DNA from: Diploptera punctata
Lineage: Eukaryota > Arthropoda > Insecta > Blattodea > Blaberidae
Reading direction: 5' to 3'
Length of the DNA stretch: 64,000 nucleotides
NCBI GenBank assembly: GCA_030220185.1
Contig: JASPKZ010007294.1
Span: 423,001-487,000, forward strand
The translations under genes were made by a program, and so were the position numbers. Of this stretch, positions 57,053 to 64,000 are shown in pieces. How positions within the stretch are numbered: position 1 is the first letter of the stretch; every line of letters starts with the position of its first letter. The notes beneath the pieces were generated by a model. It worked only from the letters and a program-made list of their open reading frames with translations, did not search any database and was not told the origin of the DNA.

Positions 57053-58674
57053 TAGAGCGAGGATTTATATGAAGACAATTTTACCAAAATATGAAATCAA
57101 AATAAGAAAATATGAAAAATATGAAAATTGTAACACGAAAATATTATGAAGCTATTATTTATTAACGTTATTACATATATTTTCATATACATACATTCGG
57201 TATAATATATAGGATCCAACAGCATGTAAATGAGACAAGTAGACCTTATTTGTGGTTCAAAAATTCAAGATATTCACTATATTTCTTATTTTAATTAGCT
57301 TTTCATTAATTCCATGCCCGTAGAAAGATCATGCTTACGATTTGAAACATTGTTCATAAATAGATCATGTCTACTGGAATATATATATAAAACACAATCC
57401 AACAATCTATTAATTTATTCATTGATATTTAATTATGAATTTCAAAATCCAAGGAACAAAACATAGCAACCAAAACAAACAGACTTGCATGAAATATAGC
57501 ACTAAAAATTTAGATTAGGTACAATTTGGCATGATTACTATTCTCATTGCATAAAGATATCAAACTCCAGTAATTGTTTTTATTATTAATTTAACATTTC
57601 AAATATAATTTATCTTCCAGTAATTGTATATGTAGCAATAACCTTAAATTAGTTGTTGGTATTGATATACGTATATAAAAAAGAATTAATGATTTATTCA
57701 ATTATATTTAATTATGAAATCCAAGAAACAATACATAACCAAAACAGAAAGATTTCCTTGAAATATAGGACTGACAAAATTGAGACTATGTACAGCTTGG
57801 TATGTTAGCTATTTACATTGCATAAATATACTGAGCTTCAATATATGTACATGTAACAATAACATTAAATTTAATTATAATTGAGTTGTGGTTTTTTATT
57901 TTTGGTATTTGCTGATACCTATAAAAATCGAGTTATAGGAACAATTTAATTTTGACACAAGAGATTGCAATTTATAAATGTAGGCTAAGAAAGAATATTA
58001 TTTAGTTATTTTAAATATATTTCAAATATAAAATGAACATACCTCTTTACTACAGTAAGTGCAAAACACTATTTTACCATCCGTGGTGTAGCATTTAAAT
58101 GCTGAAATCCAATCACGAACTCCAGTTTTTGGCATCTTGTTTCTCACTAGTAGCAACAAGAAGTATGTCTGTACACAAGCAAAGTGAAGAAATTGCCTAG
58201 GTAAGAGTGGGTGGTCACTAATCTACTATTGTCTTAAACTTATCAATCTGTCATCAGTTCATCATACTCTCGTTCCAGCGGGCCAAGTTACGGATAAACC
58301 CCATCCATCTCTTGACTCATCTTGTTGTTATTGCCGGTTAACGGTATTTGTTTTGTCCAGAAAGGAATTCTGGAGAATTTCCACTTGTCTACGATTTACA
58401 ATGTCAAAAACTTACAGAGGTACAGTCACTTCAAAAAATATTTTTAACAAATTCCTAGAAGTGTTATTGGAAAAAAAAAAAAAAATTAAATGTTGAAAAT
58501 ATGAAGCAATATGAAATATTTGCTAAAATATGAACTTTTTGTCAAAATATTATGAAATATGAATTTTTTTTGGTCCCATTCAATTCTACACTTCATAAAA
58601 CGTGAAGATACTTTGTCGCAATGCTCTCCGACTTATAGTTTAAAACATGAAATTTCATAAAATTCCGCGCTCTA
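57053..58674 (-). mobile_element. hAT transposon with perfect 8-bp TSD
   Basis: The element begins TAGAGCGAGGATTT and ends AAATTCCGCGCTCTA, an imperfect TIR of hAT type. GTTATAAG is duplicated exactly at 57045-57052 and 58675-58682, the 8-bp TSD diagnostic of hAT. Repeated AAATATGAA motifs cluster near both ends (57085-57150 and 58490-58565), as subterminal transposase-binding repeats often do. At 1622 bp with only one recognisable exon it has lost most of its transposase. Confidence 0.93.
58043..58135 (-). CDS. First exon of hAT transposase, BED-type zinc finger
   Basis: Starting at ATG (58135-58133), 31 codons begin MPKTGVRDWISAF and include DGKIVFCTYCSKE. The C-x2-C after an aromatic, basic stretch resembles the first half of a BED or CGGBP1-like zinc finger found at the N-terminus of hAT transposases. 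The exon would end at 58043, before GTATGT (58042-58037), a good splice donor. The histidine half of the finger would lie in a second exon that I cannot place, probably deleted. Role: DNA binding at the transposon's ends. Confidence 0.65.
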
Positions 58675-58682
58675 GTTATAAG

Positions 58683-59344
58683 AATTAGAATACTTCCCCC
58701 TTTTCAGCAAAATTGAAGTCCTAGAAGAGAAAGTTTACGATTTCAATTTGGATAGGATCTAAAAAGTAACAGTACTGTAAAGTTAGTAATTTATTTAACG
58801 GTATCTTTAACTACTCCTAGATCATATTTTACTCATGCGCCTCTTATTGCAGATTTGAAGTTCGTTTAAGCCCTTCTCAGATTTTATTTTTCTTTAACCA
58901 TGATCCCTTATGCCTCTCGGCTTTCCGTTTGCCATATTCTTTATATTTCCCGCGAAATGTCTGATTTGCAAAGTCTTTACTTTGTTCTTTGCACCTCTGC
59001 GATATATTCCTTCGTAAGACGTCATTTTTTTCCGAGTACCTTCAGATCTTGAGTCATTCATTGTTATATTGTGTTTATACCCATTTTAAAACTTACTTTT
59101 GAATGATGTGTCTACCGATTCTATATTCAACTCCATTCCTAATTGCTAAATTCGCGTTCAATTTCTAATTTGTTTCTCTCCACTATATTCCGTAGGTATT
59201 TCATCTCTGAAGCAGTCATTCTAGATTCTTGTTTTTCTGACATAGGCCTAGTCTATGTGCCTGGACCAGATATAAGATAGTCACCTTTTAAATCTGAATC
59301 TTGATTTTCTCAGAGATTTTATTCTTTCCTAAAAACTACGAGTT
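58683..59344. other. Nothing recognised
   Basis: AT-rich spacer between the hAT and piggyBac-like elements. Confidence 0.4.
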
Positions 59345-59348
59345 TTAA

Positions 59349-60395
59349 CCCATTGGAGACACGTTTAAAGTGCCTAGCATGTTCACTGGGAACCCATTTA
59401 AATCTCCTCACCGCTACTCCGGCTGCGCTGGACTTTAAATACACATAGTGTGTTCTATCACTTATGTTTTCAGATATTTTGTTTACCCCTGAATTTCTTT
59501 TAGTATATTGTACTTTTACGAATAGCAAAGGAATGTGGCCTACCTGCTACCCTCTTTTGTGCATTGTAAACCGTTATGTTTTGTTATTTTCAAGGCTGTG
59601 AAAGTTGACAAACAATTCAAAAACCATCTTTTTGTAAAAGTTCTCGGACATTGCCTTGAAAGTAAACACAAATCATATGTTCAAACAAGACCGAAAAAAA
59701 TAACCAACGCAATATAATACTGTACATAATAAAACTAAATATATGAAATAAAATAAGCATAGACCTATACATTATAAAATCAGGAAAAGTTCTTCGTATA
59801 TTCTTTAATTATCTTAGTTATATATCGACCTGTAAATTATAAAATACTATAGATAAAAACTGGACGAAACTCACCTAATATTTCTACCATCTGTAGCACG
59901 CACGGTTACGTTGTCACTGTACATTATGTACTGTATTATTTCATCGTCCGAATCTTCGTTCCATGATAATTCACTACAATCACTGTCACATAACATTTCA
60001 TCCACTACTTCACTTAGTTTCTCAAAAGCAATACGTTCTCTCCTATTTACGCACATATTGCAAGAAAAAAAATTAAATTTAAAACTATGAATTTTAACAA
60101 ATAAGCACTGAATTTATATTCACTTATATTTTACCGTAATAAATGCCTACAACTATAGTCTACTATTCTATAAATAATAACTAAAATAAACTATACAATA
60201 CACTAGGCCTATACATATTTACTTTACATAAACAAACAACACATTTTACTGATGGTGAACCGAAAATGTAAACCACTAAAAAAACCTAACGTCTTACAGT
60301 GGGGGTTATAACACAACAACGAGTCTAGCTCGTTGTGGGCCTGTTTGGACTTTCTACCTGCTCACGAGGGAGACTCGTTAAAAGTCTCCAATGGG
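59349..60395 (-). mobile_element. PiggyBac-like element at a TTAA site
   Basis: CCCATTGGAGAC and its exact inverse GTCTCCAATGGG form the termini, each bordered by TTAA (59345-59348 and 60396-60399). TTAA duplications and CCC..GGG ends are the hallmark of piggyBac. The subterminal region next to the right end also holds inverted GAGTCTCC-like repeats. At 1047 bp the element retains only an N-terminal transposase piece, so it is an internally deleted derivative. Confidence 0.88.
59871..60056 (-). pseudogene. PiggyBac-like transposase N-terminal remnant
   Basis: A 61-codon frame starts MCVNRRERIAFEKLSEVVDE and continues with an acidic stretch (SDCSELSWNEDSDDEIIQY). Acidic, Asp/Glu-rich N-termini precede the catalytic domain in piggyBac transposases. 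None of the catalytic aspartates or the C-terminal Cys-rich finger is present. The assignment rests mainly on the surrounding TTAA/TIR structure. Confidence 0.6.
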
Positions 60396-60424
60396 TTAAC
60401 TTGGCACAAATACCGGCTTGTGCG

Positions 60425-60705
60425 ATTCGCAACAAACCGAAAGGTCGAGAATTCGAATCCCAGTCAGGGATCCAAACCTTCTAGTGGCACCATGACCCTG
60501 GGGTCAACTCAGCCTCTAACTGAAATGAGTACTGGAAGCTTTTTCTGGAGGTAAAGACGGCCGTCACGCAGGGCTTACAACCCGCCTGACATCAAGTGCC
60601 GATCGCCAAGAAAAAGTAGGAGTTTTTTAACCTCCTACCCCAAGGCACTCCTAGTGTCCGTAGTGGGATGATTTTGTCTTTACCTTTACCTGCTTGGGTT
60701 CTGGA
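60425..60705 (+). mobile_element. SINE C
   Basis: GAGAATTCGAATCCCAG (B-box region), GGGGTCAACTCAGCCTCTAA, GACGGCCGTCACGCAGGGCT, GAAAAAGTAGGAG and CCTTTACCTG align with 22215-22514. The A-box part of the head is replaced by AACAAACCGAAAGG. Confidence 0.88.
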
Positions 60706-60714
60706 AAGAGAGGT

Positions 60715-60850
60715 AGTTTAGGCTGATCGACCGTCATCTGAACAAAAGCAGGACCTACCCTTGCTTAAAAGTGCACATTTTCTTACATGAACTCTCAGAA
60801 GTAGATATGCACTAAGGAGTTGATTGTTCAGATGACGGCCGGCTGGCCCA
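60715..60850. repeat. Inverted repeat, candidate small TIR element
   Basis: CCGTCATCTGAACAA at 60731-60745 and its exact inverse at 60824-60838 enclose about 78 bp. Weaker complementarity continues outward (GGCTGATCGA / GGCCGGCTGGCC). No TSD was identified. Confidence 0.6.
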
Positions 60851-60929
60851 ACTGTCCAGCATTTGTACCACAAGACTTTAGGAAACACTGATTCAGCTGA
60901 TTACTTTGTTCGTAACTAGACATTGAATA

Positions 60930-61257
60930 TCCCATCCATAGTAATTCTGCCCGAGGACAGGTCTTTCACTGCAATTTTCATTCTATGCTTTGCAGCTTTA
61001 CTAGGGAATTGTAGGCGTGGTAGCTTCCCGTTGCTTTCCACACCGGTGAAGGATGATGATGGTGAGATGATAATGATATGGATGATGATGATGGCCATAT
61101 GATTTCCGGGACCGTTTGGGCCTTAAAGTTTTCCTGACATTTGTCTTACAGGTGAGAAAAAACCCCGAGAAAAACCTCACCCAGAAAATCTGCCCCGACC
61201 GGGGGTCGAACTCGGGCCCGCTGCGTGACAAGGCAGCACGCTACCACAGCGGTGGAC
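60930..61257 (-). mobile_element. SINE A, tail type 1, A-box deletion
   Basis: Type 1 tail at the left (CATCCATAGTAATTCTGCCC), body, B-box near 61197-61212. The head reads GCTACCACAGCGGTGG without the usual CTCGAG, a short deletion in the promoter region. Confidence 0.92.
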
Positions 61258-61493
61258 TTATAGCCAATCTAATTTACAGTCCGCCTTAATTTGAACCAAT
61301 TACTGTCAACTATCATTGAAATACTGACGAAATGAAATTATCAGAATTGATGCAAGTTATTCGAAAATAGTGAACATTACTCGCAAATGTTTGCGATTCG
61401 TAAGTTGAACAGCACAGAAGACTGTTCTACCGAAACATGATAAATTCAATTAGATAATATATATTACATAATATACGTAACTTATTTCCATTT

Positions 61494-61891
61494 AATTTTT
61501 TTTAATGTCCCAGGTTGTCCTTTTTGGACATTTCTGGTGTTCTCTCTTGACATTGGCGTAATTGTAACCCACTTCTGAGGTTGGGGCACCTAGAAGGCTG
61601 GGTTACGTTGCCCCGACGATATGATGGTGATGATGATGATGATGATAATGGTGCGTCAGGAGAGTCCTTAATCCTAAACTTAATTTAAGATGTATATTAA
61701 AGATGATGATTGCGATGGCCATATGATGTTTGGGGACCGTTTGGACCTTTAAAGTTTCCTGACATTTGTCTTACAGGTGAGGAAAAACCCCGATAAGGAC
61801 CTCACCCAAGAAACTGTCCCGACCGGAGACTGAACCTTGGCCCGCTGCGTGAGAAGGCAGCACGCTACCTCGAGACCACAGCGGTGGACCC
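61494..61891 (-). mobile_element. SINE A, tail type 2, 10-bp TSD
   Basis: Head at the right (ACCTCGAGACCACAGCGGTG), type 2 tail and T-run at the left. ATTTCCATTT lies at 61484-61493 and 61892-61901. Confidence 0.94.
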
Positions 61892-62108
61892 ATTTCCATT
61901 TCATTAATATTCTTTAGTAACAATTTCAGTCACTAATCTCATTCACTAAAAATATTATTTTTAAATAGCACGCAAGATTCCATTTCTATGGACAATTGAC
62001 TCCCGTCGCTATGTTCCGATCGCGAATTACCGACAAGATCAAAACTCTTGTGGGTTTTCTCTTGATAATTTGCGTTATTCGCCTTTTTTACTCGTACTCA
62101 CTATAGGC

Positions 62109-62230
62109 CTATATCCGTCCATCCTTCGTCAGAACTGTGCCCAAATACGTGTAAGTAATTACTTGATCCATTTTCTTTCCTTTCCGTTCTTTACTCTTTC
62201 TTATTGCCGTTATTGTTATTTTTAGACGTA
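62109..62230 (-). mobile_element. LINE reverse transcriptase fragment
   Basis: A minus-strand frame reads IRKSKERKGKKMDQVITYTY then LGTVLTKDGR, the post-catalytic Y-LG..(I/V)...DGR segment typical of LINE RTs. Nothing else of the element remains nearby. Confidence 0.65.
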
Positions 62231-62633
62231 GCAGGCAGATGTTGGTGATGGATAATTGAAGGCAAGAAAAAAAAAGATTAAGTTCCTGGAGGAACAAATG
62301 TGTGACTAGGCAGTGTGAGAAACGTTACGGTAGCTGGGACTATTGTTGATGGGTCCTTTTCAAAAAGCGCGAGGAGTAAAGGCACGTGCTACGCGTGGAA
62401 GAAGAGGGAGGGAGATAAAAAGAAAGCGTGGCCCTCGAAAAGCCGTTAAAAGACAAGTCGTGATCGTGCATGGTGCACGGTTAAACATGTGTTCAGACAC
62501 ACCGCTTGCACATTTTGAATTTGAGAACTATTATCATCTCACTTCACACACATAGTCAGATATGTAATCCAATTTTTCGTTATACCTAGAGTAACAACAA
62601 TTTATATGACTCTTATAGACCTATTGTACGCTG
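62231..62633. other. Unassigned, with a basic reading frame
   Basis: The plus frame at 62343-62555 is very rich in Arg and Lys (RGRRGREIKRKRGPRK) but matches no family I know. It could be a chance frame in purine-rich DNA. Confidence 0.3.
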
Positions 62634-63050
62634 AGAGGGCACGCCGTACTGTAATACGCTACAATCCTGATAAATCGAGGGTTGAGTCCCGCAAGAGTCA
62701 GAATGTTTAAACTGACCCATAACTTATGGTGACACCATGGCACAGGGTCGACTCAGCCTCTAACGGAAAGTAATACCAGATGCTTGTTCTGGACGTAAAG
62801 GCGGCCGTCATGCAGGGCTGACAACCCGGCTGTTATTAAGTTCAATTGTCTAGAAGAAGTATGTATATATGGACCTTGTGACTTTATAACGGGCTTATCT
62901 GAACCATTTTACAATTCAGTGGCTCCATTTCTTCGTGATAATAGTTTGTAGAGTTCCTAAGTAGGCCTAGTTGCTGTTTCAAGACGTTAAACAAAGACCC
63001 CAGGTGTCTTTTATGGTCTGTAGTGGGAACACTTTACCTTTACTTTTTTA
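62634..63050 (+). mobile_element. SINE C with about 130 bp of foreign sequence
   Basis: Head GCACGCCGTACTGTAATACG with B-box GGGTTGAGTCCC, body CGGCCGTCATGCAGGGCTGA and GTCTAGAAGAAGT. After this about 130 bp (62862-62993) do not match other C copies. The family end GGTCTGTAGTGGGAAC..CTTTACCTTTAC then resumes. Confidence 0.8.
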
Positions 63051-63844
63051 TTGGCCTATAGGCTGAGATGGGATATTTAAATAGCCTGAGATTATTTCAA
63101 TTAAATTATGATTTGCTAACGAGATGAGCAGAACCTGTTGATTTAAGGATGAATTGCATCGAGGTTGGATAGGAAAGTTACACCATCATTTAGGCCGGAT
63201 TGCTGGACTAGTAGGCCTACTTAGTGTCGTAGCTATAGTACGAGTTCAGTTCCAGGCGTTAGATAATCGATTTTCTCTAAAAGGAATTGTCCACATTCCA
63301 ACATGTTCTAGGTGTGGGTGAATGTTTTCTGTGTAATGTGCCTGTTTCAAATACGTGTAATAGTAAAGAAAGAAAACGAGAAAGTATAACAAAGGCAATC
63401 AAATAATAAAAAAGTAAAACAAGTCGGTGTAAAACGAGAAACGCAGGGCTAGTAAAAATAATAAATATGAGTTTTTTATCAGTATACAGGAAAAAAAACA
63501 ATAAAAATAGACTACATACAAATTATTACAGACTTGTTGCTACTAGAAGAGCAGAGGGAAAATATTTAGGATTAAGGGTGGCCAATCTATAGACTTAATA
63601 ATATGCCTAACAAATATATATTGACAAAAGTTTTAATCTAAACTGATATTTTGTATAAGTTTCAATGAAATATTTACATAGGATTAAAAGAAGACCTAAA
63701 ATTAAAAATAATTTTAAAGTCGTTCAATTCTACCTATAGGGCCTAATTTACACTTTTCTATTTTCTTGGATCATAGCATAATTTTACATTTCTTACACTT
63801 TTTTAAATCGAAAATATATAATATTTTTATTCTCCCAGCTGCGA
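63051..63844. other. Mostly unrecognised
   Basis: A B-box-like AGTTCAGTTCC near 63243-63253 and AAAACGAGAAA blocks may be a decayed SINE D relative. No gene. Confidence 0.35.
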
Positions 63845-64000
63845 AACATGTATACGTATACTCTTACTTTAAGAGAGGAGAATATATTACGAGTATTTGA
63901 GAATAAAGTTGTTAGGAAAATTTTTAGAACAAAGATAAATTAGCAGATAAGGCGAATGGCAGTGATCTTTATGGGAAACCAGATTTAATAAGAACAGTTT
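63845..64000 (+). mobile_element. LINE 3' region running off the window
   Basis: TTTAAGAGAGGAGAATATATT, in part, and TTTGAGAATAAAGTTGTTAG, TGATCTTTATGGGAAACCAG and AATAAGAACAGTTT parallel 31270-31435 of the longer LINE copy. It is cut by the window end, so its 3' terminus should lie just beyond. Confidence 0.82.

Noticed and set aside
62343..62555. Basic Arg/Lys-rich frame as a nucleic-acid-binding protein
   Set aside because: No family similarity and no gene context; could be chance.
1..64000. CRISPR array, riboswitch, bacterial operon or integrated virus
   Set aside because: No regularly spaced repeats, no operon-like gene packing and no viral replication or capsid motifs. All reverse transcriptases are of non-LTR type without gag, protease or integrase.

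Overview
The window looks like intergenic or intronic DNA from a large, AT-rich, transposon-dense insect genome. The retroelement tails, the many tRNA-derived SINEs and the frequent palindrome TAGGCCTA fit a cockroach or other blattodean best. That assignment rests on my recollection of such sequences and is only moderately sure. I see no bacterial gene organisation, rRNA, CRISPR array or credible intact host protein gene. The one candidate for host gene structure is a CpG-rich island at 7385-7645 that ends in a strong splice donor and could be an untranslated first exon with its promoter.

Almost everything recognisable is mobile DNA. (1) tRNA-headed SINEs of at least five families. A is Asp-like with three alternative tails; B is Leu/Ser-like, about 345 bp; C is about 300 bp; D has one copy; E has three old copies. 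Several A, B and C copies are full length with 9-12 bp target-site duplications (TSDs), for example 1588-1936, 10050-10397, 11558-11890, 22215-22514, 47633-47981, 50390-50733 and 61494-61891. (2) Non-LTR retrotransposons: a nearly continuous reverse transcriptase reading frame with only three stops (26057-27949, minus), a frameshifted one (29305-31935, plus), an older one (13740-14815, plus) and many 3'-end fragments. (3) Cut-and-paste DNA transposons: a Tc1-like element with 152-bp inverted repeats and one frameshift (55009-56517), an internally deleted mariner-like element (14979-15750), a hAT element with a perfect 8-bp TSD and a BED-finger exon (57053-58674), a piggyBac-like element with TTAA sites (59349-60395), a pogo-like non-autonomous element (18887-19539), a long-TIR element carrying a SINE (22206-23002), a small TA-flanked MITE (49695-49862) and a mariner C-terminal relic (46085-46402).

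Many insertions are nested, so relative ages can be read: Tc1 lies inside a B SINE, a C SINE inside a DNA-transposon TIR, D and A SINEs inside one LINE tail, an A SINE inside an unclassified repeat whose empty counterpart is also in the window, and an unclassified 212-bp insert with a 13-bp TSD inside a LINE coding region. (ATT)n, (TA)n, (CT)n and (GA)n microsatellites are abundant, and several DNA transposons sit directly in (TA)n tracts. The rest is AT-rich sequence in which I recognise nothing. The most interesting items are the small insert at 31591-31802, the first-exon candidate, the mix-and-match SINE tails and the TAGGCCTA enrichment. I found no clear new biological system.
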